A stretch of DNA of 64,000 nt, taken from the NCBI RefSeq assembly GCF_004368785.1, contig NZ_SODM01000005.1, positions 62,001 through 126,000 of the forward strand, written 5' to 3'. The notes under the pieces are model-generated. The model had not been told where the DNA came from. It was given only the letters and a program-made list of their open reading frames with translations, and did not search any database. The stretch's first letter is position 1. Each line of letters starts with the position of its first letter. Shown one piece after another: positions 1 to 9,228 of this stretch. The translations under genes and the position numbers were made by a program. The stretch comes from Flavobacterium sp. 270 (GTDB lineage Bacteria > Bacteroidota > Bacteroidia > Flavobacteriales > Flavobacteriaceae).

Positions 1-1824
1 ATTTTTCTGAAAAGCAATTCCTTTATAATAAACCGTTTGTCCAGGTCTGTAAATCGCCCTGTCTAAATAGAATTGTACTTTCGTACTTGGTTTTTCTTTT
101 TCATTTGTGTTATAATCTTCATTAAATGGAATATAGCTTTTATGAAAAGTAACAGTATCGTTTGTTTGGGAGAATTTTACGGCGTTGTAAGCATTATTAC
201 CATCAAATTTAAATGAAACTTGTCCTTTTGAATCTGTTTTCAGAATTGTATTTAAAGCTTCTACAGTAACATTTTCGAGAGGTTTTCCGGTTTTTCGATT
301 TAAAACCTGATACGTTTCAATTAGGTTTTTTTTAGAAACAAGAACTGAAATGTTTGTAATTGTAATAATTTGATAACCAAATGCCTTTTGATTTTTTGAA
401 TCTGAATCGCTTTCAAAATAAACCAAATAATTTCCTGTTTCTAAATTGGGTAAAAGGACATCGGTAGAGTATTGGTAGTAATCTTTTTTATTAACTAGAT
501 CGTAGTTTTTAGAAGCAATTTTATTTTGTTTAGAAATAATAGAATTTACTAAACTATCTATTTTTAGTTGATCTAATTTGTAAAAATCAGTGCTTTGTTT
601 ATGATTGATTTTATAAAAAGACAGCATCAGGTTATTTACGTTTTTATAAGCAACATGAGCCCTGGTATTTTCGTTTTCGTAATTGTTTCTTTGAAGCTGA
701 ACCGTTAAATATTTAGATATAATACCCCTCTTTTTTGTAGCAGCTAATTTTGCCGTGTTTGAGCTGTCATTAATTTTTATAATTTCATCTAATAGTGCAA
801 CCGCTTCAATATTATTGTTTGGAAATGATTCTTTAGTAGCATATTCAATCAAAATTGTAGCTTTTTCGAATTTAATATCCTGAAGCAAATCTTTACTTTG
901 AGCTTCTTTTTCTAACTTTTCTAAGTAAATTTTAAAGTAGTCATTTGATTTAATTAAATAGACATGACAGAATTTTGCACGCAAAAATTGATTTTCTAAT
1001 GTAGATTCACCTAATTCAATTTTTTGATATAATGACAATGTTTTTTTGATGTTTTCGTCTTTTATAAAATCGAGATTGAGTTTTAAAAAAGCTTCAGAAT
1101 TTCCAAAAAGCTGTTCTTTATAAATTAAAAAATCATTGTCTTGAATGTTCCATGATTGAATTTTTTCAGTGTAAAATGTTATGTTTTCTTTTATCAAATA
1201 ATCCCATAAAGTCTCATTCTTAGGCTTCCCTTCGGATGGAAAATTAAATATTGCTTCATATTTAGATAAAAGTGTAGCTTTTAAAATAGCTTCGTTTTCT
1301 AAAGTCTTTTCGAAAGCAAGAGCAATATCATTGTCTGAAGCGTTTTTATATGGGATATAATCTGAATGCGGTACTTCAACAGAATCTATTGCTACTGCGT
1401 AATCTATTGCTACAGCTGTAGAATCATAAGCAGCTTCGCTTACATAGGCTGCCGTACTATCTACTACTCCAGCAACGTAATCATACTCACCATAATCTTT
1501 TAAATATCTGGCATAAACTAAATTTAAAATAGCTTTGGATGGTATTGAAACGCGTGCAATATCTTTTTTGAGATTACTTATAATTAAAGTCCTTGCATTT
1601 TCGTCAAGAACCTGCAGGTATTTTGATTGATAAAAAAAGCATTTTATCATTTGTACTTCGTCTTTTTTTGATACTGCTTTTTTATAAATTTTAGCAACAA
1701 CTTCATTAGCCGATTTTATTTTGCCTTCATTTTCATAAGCAATTACCTTTTCCCATTTTTTATCTTTATGTTGTGCAAGTAGGGAAACAGAAAACAATAA
1801 CAGTACAAATAGTATCTTTTTCAT
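1..1824 (-). CDS. Alpha-2-macroglobulin family exported protein, N-terminal part (gene runs off the left edge)
   Basis: The first 608 codons are visible; the gene reads leftwards out of the window. The start at 1824 gives a Sec signal peptide (MKKILFVLLLLFSVSLLAQ) with no lipobox cysteine. A long helical, Lys/Asp-rich region of about 450 residues follows, then beta-rich sequence ending in FYLDRAIYRPGQTVYYKG. That last stretch is the hallmark of the MG2 macroglobulin domain (YRPGQxVxxKG). In this family the bait region, thioester and remaining macroglobulin domains lie further C-terminal, so they cannot be judged here. Bacterial members are periplasmic or outer-membrane-associated and are thought to trap proteases; many Bacteroidota members approach 2000 residues and lack a proven function. 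The gene is divergent from the TPR gene, with a 131-bp gap. The family call rests on the MG2 motif. Confidence 0.8.
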   Translation of the reverse strand, partial: MKKILFVLLLFSVSLLAQHKDKKWEKVIAYENEGKIKSANEVVAKIYKKAVSKKDEVQMIKCFFYQSKYLQVLDENARTLIISNLKKDIARVSIPSKAILNLVYARYLKDYGEYDYVAGVVDSTAAYVSEAAYDSTAVAIDYAVAIDSVEVPHSDYIPYKNASDNDIALAFEKTLENEAILKATLLSKYEAIFNFPSEGKPKNETLWDYLIKENITFYTEKIQSWNIQDNDFLIYKEQLFGNSEAFLKLNLDFIKDENIKKTLSLYQKIELGESTLENQFLRAKFCHVYLIKSNDYFKIYLEKLEKEAQSKDLLQDIKFEKATILIEYATKESFPNNNIEAVALLDEIIKINDSSNTAKLAATKKRGIISKYLTVQLQRNNYENENTRAHVAYKNVNNLMLSFYKINHKQSTDFYKLDQLKIDSLVNSIISKQNKIASKNYDLVNKKDYYQYSTDVLLPNLETGNYLVYFESDSDSKNQKAFGYQIITITNISVLVSKKNLIETYQVLNRKTGKPLENVTVEALNTILKTDSKGQVSFKFDGNNAYNAVKFSQTNDTVTFHKSYIPFNEDYNTNEKEKPSTKVQFYLDRAIYRPGQTVYYKGIAFQKN

Positions 1825-1955
1825 GAAATAAGTTTTAGTCTATAGATGTTAGAATTTATAAAATGGTTGGAAACGTACTAAAATAATTTTCGTACAAATT
1901 ACTAATTTATATCTAAAAGCAAATTATGCATTCTATATTTCGCTATTTTTGAGAT

Positions 1956-2645
1956 ATGAAACAATTATTAGCCCTATTTCTGTTTTTGCCATTTCTGGTG
2001 TGGTCACAATCTAATTTTGAAAAAGGAGAAAAACTTTTTCAGGCAAAAAAGTATGATGAAGCACAAGTTATTTTAGAAGGAGTTTTAAAAAGCAAACCAT
2101 CTGATGCAAAAACACTAGAGTATTTAGGAGATATTGCAGCTCATAATAAATCATGGCAGGAAGCCGTAAAATATTATAAAAAGCTGAAAGAATTAAAACC
2201 CAATGACGCCAATTTTTACTTTAAATACGGCGGTGCTTTAGGAATGCGAGCCTCAGAAGTAAATAAATTTAAAGCTTTGGGAATGGCGTCTGAAGTAAAA
2301 GAATCTTTTGAAAAAGCAATAGAATTAAATCCCAAACATATTCAGGCACGCTGGGGATTAATAGAATATTATCTGCATTTACCGGGGATTTTTGGCGGAA
2401 GCGAATCGAAAGCAATTTCATATTCAAACGAATTAATGCAGTTATCTGCCGTAGATGGCAACTTGGCAAAAGGAAGAATTGAGGAGTATTTCGAACGATA
2501 TAACGCAGCCGAAAAATATTATATAAAAGCAAACGAAATTGGTAAATCAAAAACCACGTTTCAAAAATTATATAATTTATATTTGAACAAATTAAAAGAC
2601 GCTAAAAAAGCGCGCGAATTAAAACAAAAATTTGAGTCATCTTAA
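1956..2645 (+). CDS. Exported tetratricopeptide-repeat protein
   Basis: This is a 229-residue protein with an N-terminal signal peptide (MKQLLALFLFLPFLVWSQS, cleavage probably after WSQ). TPR-like helical pairs follow: FEKGEKLFQAKKYDEAQVIL (about 21-40), YLGDIAAHNKSWQEAVKYY (about 56-74), a third unit around VKESFEKAIELNPKHIQARW (about 110-129), and one more near the C terminus (AAEKYYIKANEIG). There is no enzymatic domain, so it is likely a periplasmic scaffold for protein-protein contacts. Mpl follows after 65 bp on the same strand. A TAnnTTTG element (1944-1951) ends only 4 bases before the ATG, so the transcript may have almost no leader. The specific partner is unknown. Confidence 0.75.
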   Translation: MKQLLALFLFLPFLVWSQSNFEKGEKLFQAKKYDEAQVILEGVLKSKPSDAKTLEYLGDIAAHNKSWQEAVKYYKKLKELKPNDANFYFKYGGALGMRASEVNKFKALGMASEVKESFEKAIELNPKHIQARWGLIEYYLHLPGIFGGSESKAISYSNELMQLSAVDGNLAKGRIEEYFERYNAAEKYYIKANEIGKSKTTFQKLYNLYLNKLKDAKKARELKQKFESS

Positions 2646-2710
2646 AACAATTCAAATTATCTTTTTTTGATTGTATTTGGATTTTGGCATTTATAAAAAT
2701 TGGAATTTAA

Positions 2711-4066
2711 ATGAAAACACATTTCATCGCTATAGGCGGAAGTGCTATGCACAATTTAGCTCTGGCATTGCACAACAAAGGATATCAGGTTACAGGAAGT
2801 GACGACGCTATTTTTGAACCATCAAAATCCAGACTGGAAAAAAAAGGAATCCTTCCTGCTGAATTAGGTTGGTTTCCAGAAAAAATTACCGCAGATCTTG
2901 ATGCAATTATTTTAGGAATGCACGCAAAAGCCGATAATCCGGAATTGCTAAAAGCGCAGGATTTAGGTTTGAAAATATACTCGTATCCAGAATTTTTATA
3001 CGAACAATCTAAAAACAAAACGCGAGTTGTAATTGGTGGCTCTCACGGAAAAACGACTATTACTTCGATGATTTTGCACGTAATGCACTATCATAATATA
3101 GAAGTAGATTATATGGTGGGTGCTCAATTAGAAGGTTTTGACACGATGGTACACCTTACCGAAGAGAACGATTTTATGGTTTTGGAAGGTGACGAATATT
3201 TGTCTTCGCCAATTGACAGAAGACCAAAATTCCATTTGTATCAACCAAACATTGCGTTGATTTCAGGAATTGCGTGGGATCATATCAATGTCTTTCCAAC
3301 GTATGAAAACTACGTTGAGCAGTTTGAAATTTTCATTCAAAAAATCACAAATGGCGGTATTTTGGTTTACAACGAAAATGATCCAGAAGTAAAACGCGTT
3401 TCAGAAGCTGCAACAAATCCAATTCGTAAATTAGCTTATCATACTCCAGAATATAGTGTAAGCGATGGTGTAACTCTTTTAAAAACTCCAGAAGGCGATA
3501 TGCCAATTGAAGTTTTTGGAGCACACAATCTAAATAATTTAGCTGGAGCAAAATGGATATGCCAAAACATGGGCGTTGATGAAGCTGATTTTTACGAAGC
3601 AATTGCAAGTTTTAAAGGAGCTTCTAAAAGATTAGAAAAAATCGCAGAAGGAAAAGGAAAAGTAGCTTACAAAGATTTTGCGCATTCGCCAAGTAAAGTA
3701 GCTGCAACGACAAAAGCCGTAAAAGAACAATACCCGAACAGAACTTTGGTAGCTTGTTTAGAATTACATACTTACAGCAGCTTAAATGCTGAGTTTTTAA
3801 AAGAATATGAAGGTGCTTTGGAATATGCAGATGTTGCTGTAGTATTTTATTCGCCAGATGCCGTAAAAATCAAACAGCTTGAAGAAGTTACGTATGAGCA
3901 GATCGCAAGTTCTTTTAATAGAGAAGACTTAATTATTTATACAAATCCAACCGAATTCAAAGAGTATCTTTTCAATTTAAATCTGGATAATTCTGCACTT
4001 CTTTTAATGAGTTCAGGAAATTACGGAGGATTAAATTTTGATGATGTAAAAGGGTTGATTAATTAG
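2711..4066 (+). CDS. mpl: UDP-N-acetylmuramate:L-alanyl-gamma-D-glutamyl-meso-diaminopimelate ligase (murein peptide ligase)
   Basis: Mpl attaches the recycled tripeptide L-Ala-gamma-D-Glu-meso-Dap to UDP-MurNAc in the cytoplasm, bypassing MurC/D/E. The 451-residue length and the opening MKTHFIAIGGSAMHNLA fit the Mpl branch of the Mur ligases. The ATP-binding P-loop GSHGKTT is at about 110-116, followed by the central-domain motif LEGDEY. A C-terminal segment HSPSKVAATTKAVKEQYP is typical of the third Mur-ligase domain. MurC also carries the N-terminal glycine motif, but the chain layout and the HSP-K-A-TTKAV segment favour Mpl. A strong terminator (4097-4130) follows, so it is probably transcribed apart from radC. 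Confidence 0.93.
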   Translation: MKTHFIAIGGSAMHNLALALHNKGYQVTGSDDAIFEPSKSRLEKKGILPAELGWFPEKITADLDAIILGMHAKADNPELLKAQDLGLKIYSYPEFLYEQSKNKTRVVIGGSHGKTTITSMILHVMHYHNIEVDYMVGAQLEGFDTMVHLTEENDFMVLEGDEYLSSPIDRRPKFHLYQPNIALISGIAWDHINVFPTYENYVEQFEIFIQKITNGGILVYNENDPEVKRVSEAATNPIRKLAYHTPEYSVSDGVTLLKTPEGDMPIEVFGAHNLNNLAGAKWICQNMGVDEADFYEAIASFKGASKRLEKIAEGKGKVAYKDFAHSPSKVAATTKAVKEQYPNRTLVACLELHTYSSLNAEFLKEYEGALEYADVAVVFYSPDAVKIKQLEEVTYEQIASSFNREDLIIYTNPTEFKEYLFNLNLDNSALLLMSSGNYGGLNFDDVKGLIN

Positions 4067-4096
4067 ATAGTTAGTCAATTAGGAAATTATATAATT

Positions 4097-4130
4097 TGCC
4101 AATCGTTTTTTGCGGTTGGCATTTTTTTTT
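4097..4130 (+). terminator. Intrinsic terminator after mpl
   Basis: TGCCAATCG (4097-4105) pairs with CGGTTGGCA (4113-4121) across a T-rich loop, with one G-U pair, and is followed by an uninterrupted T run. This is a rho-independent terminator shape on the plus strand. Confidence 0.85.
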
Positions 4131-4219
4131 GAATTTGGAATTTCAAAATTAGAATTTATTTTTATTTTGAATGAATTTTCTTCTTTTTTTGTTTAGTTTA
4201 GCCGAATAAGTTAATATCG

Positions 4220-4909
4220 ATGAAAGGAGTATATTTACCAATTACGGATTGGTCTGACGATGATAAACCACGCGAAAAGCTAATGTTGAAAGGCAAGGAA
4301 GCTTTAAGCGATGCTGAATTAATTGGAATTCTTATTGGCTCCGGAAGCCGTAATGAATCTGCTGTTGATTTGAGTAAACGTATTTTGTCTAGCTCAGGAA
4401 ATATAAATTCTTTAGCAAAAATGTCGATTGCTCAACTAATGCAATTTAAAGGTATAGGAGAGGCCAAAGCGATTACGATTGTTGCGGCATTGGAATTAGG
4501 ACGCAGGCGAAGCTCTGAGCATACTATTGAGCTAACGAAAGTTACCTCTAGTAAAATTGTTTTTGAAATCATGCAGCCCATTATTGGCGAGCTCGGCCAC
4601 GAAGAATTTTGGGTACTTTTTCTGAATAATTCTAATAAAGTAATTTCTAAATCGCAATTAAGTAAAGGTGGAATTACCGGAACTGTTGTTGATGCCCGCT
4701 TAGTTTTTAAATTAGCAATCGAAACCGGAGCTACAGGCTTGGTTTTGTGTCATAACCATCCTTCAGGATCATTGGTGCCGAGTGACGCAGACATACAAAT
4801 TACAAGGAAGCTCAAAGCAGCAGGGGAGAGTTTAGATGTTAAAGTTTTGGACCATTTGATTATTACTGAAACAAAATATTATAGTTTTGTAGATGAAGGA
4901 ACATTTTAA
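4220..4909 (+). CDS. radC: RadC family JAB/MPN-domain protein
   Basis: The 229-residue protein has the full RadC layout. A helix-hairpin-helix-like N-terminal half (GKEALSDAELIGILIGSG, then FKGIGEAKAITIVAA) is followed by a C-terminal MPN+/JAMM metalloprotease fold. The metal-site signature HNHPSGSLVPSDAD is intact, with both histidines, the Ser and the Asp, and the upstream GHEEFW supplies the Glu. Despite the historical name, a role in DNA repair is not established for RadC; the fold suggests a metal-dependent hydrolase. Only 3 bases separate it from the next gene, and the third gene starts 2 bases after that, so the three plus-strand genes form a tight operon. Confidence 0.93.
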   Translation: MKGVYLPITDWSDDDKPREKLMLKGKEALSDAELIGILIGSGSRNESAVDLSKRILSSSGNINSLAKMSIAQLMQFKGIGEAKAITIVAALELGRRRSSEHTIELTKVTSSKIVFEIMQPIIGELGHEEFWVLFLNNSNKVISKSQLSKGGITGTVVDARLVFKLAIETGATGLVLCHNHPSGSLVPSDADIQITRKLKAAGESLDVKVLDHLIITETKYYSFVDEGTF

Positions 4910-4912
4910 TCT

Positions 4913-5599
4913 ATGAATACCAACATTACCGATATTTTTTTCGATTTAGATCATACGCTTTGGGATTTTGATAAAAATTCTGAAATGGCTTTTGATAGAA
5001 TTTTTAAGACTAAGTATGCCGATATTAAAACTATTGACTTTATTGAAAAGTATGTGCCAATAAATCAGGCTTGCTGGAAATTATATCAAAACGATCAAAT
5101 TACGCATCTTGAACTTCGCTACAATAGATTGAAGTTTTCTTTTGATGCTTTAAATTATGTGATTTCTGATGAAAACATTAACGAAATTGCAAATGATTAT
5201 ATCGAATTCTTAACCGATAACAATCATCTTTTTGATGGCGCTATAGAAGTGCTAGATTATTTAAAATCAAAGTATAAGCTCCACATCATTACCAATGGTT
5301 TTGCACATGTTCAGGATAAAAAAATAAACAATGCAGCTCTTGGCGGATATTTTACTACAATTACAAATTCTGAATTAGCGGGTGTAAAAAAGCCAAATAG
5401 TATTATCTTTGATTATGCTCTTAATTTGGCTCAGACTACCAAAGAGAATAGTATTATGATTGGCGATGACCTTGATGCAGATGTCAATGGTGCACTCAAC
5501 GCTGGTTTAGACGCTATTTTCTTTAATGATAAAAAAATTGAAGCACCAACAAATTTCAAACAAATAAACCATTTACTAGAACTTAAAAAATATTTATAA
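4913..5599 (+). CDS. YjjG family noncanonical pyrimidine nucleotidase (HAD hydrolase)
   Basis: A 228-residue HAD-superfamily phosphatase with all four motifs. Motif I is FFDLDHTLWDFDKN (about 9-22), giving the nucleophile and acid Asp pair. Motif II is HIITNGF, motif III the lysine in GVKKPNS, and motif IV MIGDDLDADVNGALNAG. The WDFDKNS continuation after motif I and the mostly helical cap are typical of the YjjG branch, which dephosphorylates pyrimidine nucleoside monophosphates and is proposed to clean up noncanonical ones. The substrate is inferred from family membership. It lies in an operon with radC and the exported orphan downstream. Confidence 0.85.
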   Translation: MNTNITDIFFDLDHTLWDFDKNSEMAFDRIFKTKYADIKTIDFIEKYVPINQACWKLYQNDQITHLELRYNRLKFSFDALNYVISDENINEIANDYIEFLTDNNHLFDGAIEVLDYLKSKYKLHIITNGFAHVQDKKINNAALGGYFTTITNSELAGVKKPNSIIFDYALNLAQTTKENSIMIGDDLDADVNGALNAGLDAIFFNDKKIEAPTNFKQINHLLELKKYL

Positions 5600-5601
5600 T
5601 T

Positions 5602-6366
5602 ATGAAAATTAAATTTTTATTGGCTGCACTTCTTTGTTCAGTTATTGGATTTTCTCAATCTGTTAACGATTATAAGGCTGTAATAGTGCCGTTAAAGTAC
5701 GATTTCCTTAAAACCGATAATCAATATAGATTGGCAACATTAAGTAAGTCCAATTTATTAAAAGCAGGTTTTCAGGCTTATTATACTAATGAGCAGCTTC
5801 CTGAAAGCCTTATTGACCGTTGTGAATTGTTATACATCGACGTAAAAAAAGACAATGGATTTTTGGTAACAAAACTTTTTGTTGAACTAAAAGATTGTTT
5901 TGGTAAAGTAATCTACACTTCAGAAATAGGAAAAAGCAAAGAGAAAGATTATGATGTAGCTTATAGAGAATCTCTTGAAGGTGCATTTAAGTCAATTTAT
6001 GATCTGCATTATGCTTATAGCGGAAAAACTCCTGCTCGCGAAACCAGAGCTGTTGTTACAAGTGCTGCCGCTGCTGCGGTTGCGATGCCGGTAAAAGCTG
6101 CAGTTACACAGACAGCTGTTAGCACTCCGGTTGCAGATGTTTCTGATCCTAATTTATTATACGCACAGCCAACAGAAAACGGATATCAATTAATTGATAA
6201 AACACCAAAAGTGGTAATGAAACTATTAAAAACTTCTCGTCCAGATTCATTTATAGCAATAAAAGATGGAGTACAAGGAACTTTGAACGCAAAAGACAAC
6301 CAATGGTTTTTTGAATACTACCAAAATGACAAAATGGTTTCTGAAAAAGTTTCAGTAAAATTCTAA
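5602..6366 (+). CDS. Exported protein of unknown function with an Ala/Val-rich linker
   Basis: I do not recognise this 254-residue protein. It has a signal peptide (MKIKFLLAALLCSVIGFSQS) and an N-terminal globular region of about 140 residues. That region contains repeated strand-helix segments (YKAVIVPLKYDFL, CELLYIDVKKDNGF, LFVELKDCFGKVIY) and two cysteines (CELLY and KDCFG) that could form a periplasmic disulfide. An Ala/Val/Thr-rich linker spans about 153-178, and a small C-terminal beta-rich domain contains NGYQLIDKTPKVVMKLLKT and ends YQNDKMVSEKVSVKF. The first domain loosely recalls proteins that bind periplasmic or lipoprotein partners, but no family can be assigned. It starts 2 bases after the nucleotidase stop and converges on rarA with 15 bp between the genes. 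Confidence 0.7.
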   Translation: MKIKFLLAALLCSVIGFSQSVNDYKAVIVPLKYDFLKTDNQYRLATLSKSNLLKAGFQAYYTNEQLPESLIDRCELLYIDVKKDNGFLVTKLFVELKDCFGKVIYTSEIGKSKEKDYDVAYRESLEGAFKSIYDLHYAYSGKTPARETRAVVTSAAAAAVAMPVKAAVTQTAVSTPVADVSDPNLLYAQPTENGYQLIDKTPKVVMKLLKTSRPDSFIAIKDGVQGTLNAKDNQWFFEYYQNDKMVSEKVSVKF

Positions 6367-6381
6367 ATATAAAATAAGGTT

Positions 6382-7659
6382 TTAATAACCATATTTATCT
6401 TTCCAACGGTTCTTTAAAAATTCACGGTTGCTGTTCTCTCTAGAATTGCTTCCTGGATTATAAAGAACCGTTTCTTTTATTGCATCCGGTAAAAATTCCT
6501 GTTCTGCAAAGTTGTTGGCATAATCATGCGAATATTTATAATCGTCACCATAACCCAATTCTTTCATAAGTTTTGTTGGCGCATTTCTTAAATGAATTGG
6601 AACAGGTAAATCTCCAGTTTGTTTAACCAATTGTTGCGCATTTCCGATAGCCATATAAGAAGCATTACTTTTAGGAGAAGTTGCCAGATATATTGCGCAT
6701 TGGCTCAATATAATTCTGCTTTCAGGATATCCAATTGTAGTTACTGCCTGAAACGTATTATTTGCCATAATAAATGCAGTAGGATTTGCATTTCCAATAT
6801 CTTCGCTGGATAAAATAAGCATTCTTCGAGCGATAAATTTTACATCTTCACCACCTTCAATCATTCTTGCCAGCCAATAAACCGCGCCATTCGGATCGCT
6901 TCCGCGGATAGATTTTATAAAAGCAGAAACAATATCATAATGCTGCTCGCCACTTTTGTCATACAAAACCGTATTCTGTTGTACTAATTCAAAAACACGG
7001 TCATTTGTGATAATAATTTCATCACCAGCAGACGCATTTACCACAAGTTCAAAAATATTCAAAAGCTTTCTCCCATCACCGCCAGAAAGTCTAAGTAATG
7101 CTTCGGTTTCTTTTAATATAATATTTTTAGAAGCGAGTTCCGTATCCGTTTTCATCGCGCGATGCAATAACGCCTCTAAGTCAGATTTCGTAAAAGCATT
7201 TAGAATATAAACTTGACAACGTGACAGTAAAGCGGGAATAACCTCAAAACTCGGATTTTCTGTAGTGGCACCAATTAGCGTAATCCATCCTTTTTCTACC
7301 GCGGCCAAAAGCGAATCCTGCTGTGATTTACTAAAGCGATGAATCTCATCAATAAATAAAATAGGATTTCTAGCCGTAAACAAACCACCGCTTTGTTTGG
7401 CCTTATCGATAACATCACGGATATCTTTTACACCAGAATTTATTGCACTTAAGATATAAAACGGGCGTTTTGATTCTTGTGCAATAATTTGTGCCAATGT
7501 AGTTTTTCCTGTTCCCGGAGGTCCCCAAAATATCAGTGAAGGAATAATTCCTCTGGAAATTTGCTGCGTCAATGACCCATTTGGTCCAACCAAATGATTT
7601 TGACTAATATAGTCTTCTAATTTTTGAGGGCGAATTCGTTCGGCTAAAGGTGCATCCAT
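6382..7659 (-). CDS. rarA: Replication-associated recombination protein A (RarA/MgsA AAA+ ATPase)
   Basis: RarA acts at stalled replication forks and belongs to the clamp-loader AAA+ clade. The 425-residue protein opens MDAPLAERIRPQKLEDYISQ. It carries Walker A FWGPPGTGKTTLAQ (about 45-58), Walker B ILFIDEIHRFSKSQQD, sensor 1 IGATTENPSFEV and sensor 2 GGDGRKLLN. The C-terminal MgsA oligomerisation domain contains RGSDPNGAVYWLARMIEGGED and RRMLILSSEDIGNANP. Everything expected is present and the length is normal. It is transcribed away from the rhomboid gene; a near-consensus TAATTTTA lies 4 bases before the ATG on the minus strand. Confidence 0.96.
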   Translation of the reverse strand: MDAPLAERIRPQKLEDYISQNHLVGPNGSLTQQISRGIIPSLIFWGPPGTGKTTLAQIIAQESKRPFYILSAINSGVKDIRDVIDKAKQSGGLFTARNPILFIDEIHRFSKSQQDSLLAAVEKGWITLIGATTENPSFEVIPALLSRCQVYILNAFTKSDLEALLHRAMKTDTELASKNIILKETEALLRLSGGDGRKLLNIFELVVNASAGDEIIITNDRVFELVQQNTVLYDKSGEQHYDIVSAFIKSIRGSDPNGAVYWLARMIEGGEDVKFIARRMLILSSEDIGNANPTAFIMANNTFQAVTTIGYPESRIILSQCAIYLATSPKSNASYMAIGNAQQLVKQTGDLPVPIHLRNAPTKLMKELGYGDDYKYSHDYANNFAEQEFLPDAIKETVLYNPGSNSRENSNREFLKNRWKDKYGY

Positions 7660-7887
7660 TTTGTAAAATTACTATTTTTCAATTTGATTTTATAGCTTTA
7701 TGAAGCTATTTACTATCTCAATAAATTTCTGGATTATATGTTTCAAAATAATGAAAACGGAAAGAATACTGTTTTTATCAGTTATAGAAAACGTATCTGC
7801 GAATATTTTCTGTAAGCTGACAAATTATCAGTAAATTTTATTTGGATAGTTTTTTGATAATTATTTCCCGAACCGATTATTGAATAT
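7660..7887. other. Divergent intergenic region between rarA and the rhomboid gene
   Basis: These 228 AT-rich bases hold no convincing reading frame. They must carry the promoters for rarA (minus) and the rhomboid gene (plus), but I find no clean TTTG-N19-TAnnTTTG pair for either. A small inverted repeat, TAGCTTTATGAAGCTA (7692-7707), is the only symmetry seen. Confidence 0.5.
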
Positions 7888-8655
7888 ATGAACGACAATC
7901 ATTTTAAGTTTTCACCCGCAGTTATTGGACTTCCATTATTTTTCGTGCTTTTTTTATGGATTGTATATTGGATTCAAATTCGGTTTGATTTCGATTTCTA
8001 TAAAAATGGAATTTATCCAAGAGATTTATCTGGTTTGCAAGGTGTTTTATTTAGTCCTTTTATTCATGAAAATTTAGAGCATCTTTATAATAATTCAATT
8101 CCGCTTTTGGTTCTATTAGCTGCATTACAATTTTTTTACCCCAAACAAACTTTCGGTGTTATTGGTTATGGTATTTTATTTTCAGGTTTAATAACGTGGA
8201 TTATTGGTCGTGAGAATTACCATATTGGTGCAAGCGGCTTAATTTATGTTTTAGTTACTTTTATATTTTTCAAAGGTATTCAGACCCGTTATTATCGATT
8301 GGTGGCACTTTCACTATCCGTAATTTTACTTTACGGCGGTATGATCTGGTACGTTTTCCCAAAAGTAGATCAATCCATTTCGTGGGAAGGGCATTTGGCA
8401 GGATTTATTACAGGCTTTGGTTTGACTTTATATTATAAAACACCAGAATATACAAAACCTATTGTTTACGATTGGCAAAAAGCAGATTTTGATCCAGACA
8501 CAGATCCTTTTATGAAACATTTTGATGAGAATGGTAATTTTGTAAACACAGAAATTCCTGAAGAAGAAAAAGAAATTATCTCTACTTATTTTAATTCTGA
8601 TGTTTTAGTAAATTATTCTATTCGTAAAAGTGACGATTCTGACGAAAAATCTTGA
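7888..8655 (+). CDS. Rhomboid family intramembrane serine protease
   Basis: A 255-residue integral membrane protein with about six hydrophobic helices. The catalytic serine is in HIGASGLIYVL (GxSG, about residue 116) and the catalytic histidine in WEGHLAGFITGF (about 168). HENLEHLYNNSIPLL corresponds to the conserved HxxxN region of helix 2, which stabilises the oxyanion. The C-terminal ~60 residues are soluble and acidic (DPDTDPFMKHFDENG, then PEEEKE) and probably cytoplasmic. Rhomboids cut transmembrane substrates within the lipid bilayer; the substrate here cannot be inferred. It is a lone gene, with the next orphan 74 bp away. Confidence 0.9.
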   Translation: MNDNHFKFSPAVIGLPLFFVLFLWIVYWIQIRFDFDFYKNGIYPRDLSGLQGVLFSPFIHENLEHLYNNSIPLLVLLAALQFFYPKQTFGVIGYGILFSGLITWIIGRENYHIGASGLIYVLVTFIFFKGIQTRYYRLVALSLSVILLYGGMIWYVFPKVDQSISWEGHLAGFITGFGLTLYYKTPEYTKPIVYDWQKADFDPDTDPFMKHFDENGNFVNTEIPEEEKEIISTYFNSDVLVNYSIRKSDDSDEKS

Positions 8656-8729
8656 TTTTAAATAGATTAAAATTGCTTTTGTAAAATGAGTATTTTTGTT
8701 GTAATGATTTAATCTTTAAATATTTAATT

Positions 8730-9227
8730 ATGAAAAGTATAATCTTTATAATTATTGCAATCTTGATTTCTCCATTACTTTTTGCGCAATGCGAAATTCA
8801 CAATAAAGTTCAGGCAGATGGATCTATGTTGTATTTTATAGACAGTGCAACTTTTTATACAACAAAATCAAAGTCATTAAAGATTGGTATTGTAACCGAT
8901 AAAGAAAATTATTTTATTGCTTTACAGCCTTCTCCATTTCCTGCTAAAGAAGGTGGAAAATTAATCAAAGACGATTTGATTATAGAATTATCAGATGCTA
9001 ATAAATACAAACTGAAACATTATGATACGCGCTATATAAAGCATGATTCTGTTATGGAGGTTCTTTATCTTGTTGATAAAAACGATTTGAAAGCCTTGTC
9101 TGGATTTGAAGCCGTTACTGCCGATATAAATATGCAGGGAACAGAGTTTGTTAGAAATTATGCTTTTAAACTACATAAAAAAGCAATAATGGAGCAGTTA
9201 AATTGTTTTTTAAAAGAAGAGAAGTAA
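8730..9227 (+). CDS. Small exported protein of unknown function
   Basis: A 165-residue protein with a clear signal peptide (MKSIIFIIIAILISPLLFAQ). Mature sequence starts with a cysteine (CEIHNKVQ), but -3 to -1 is FAQ, so a lipobox (L-[AS]-[GA]-C) is not well matched and lipidation is doubtful. The rest is beta-rich with a second cysteine near the C terminus (LNCFLKEEK), compatible with one disulfide. No domain is recognised. A TAnnTTTG element is at 8691-8698, but no correctly spaced TTTG precedes it. It converges on the DUF2490 gene with one base between the stop codons. Confidence 0.65.
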   Translation: MKSIIFIIIAILISPLLFAQCEIHNKVQADGSMLYFIDSATFYTTKSKSLKIGIVTDKENYFIALQPSPFPAKEGGKLIKDDLIIELSDANKYKLKHYDTRYIKHDSVMEVLYLVDKNDLKALSGFEAVTADINMQGTEFVRNYAFKLHKKAIMEQLNCFLKEEK

Positions 9228-9228
9228 T

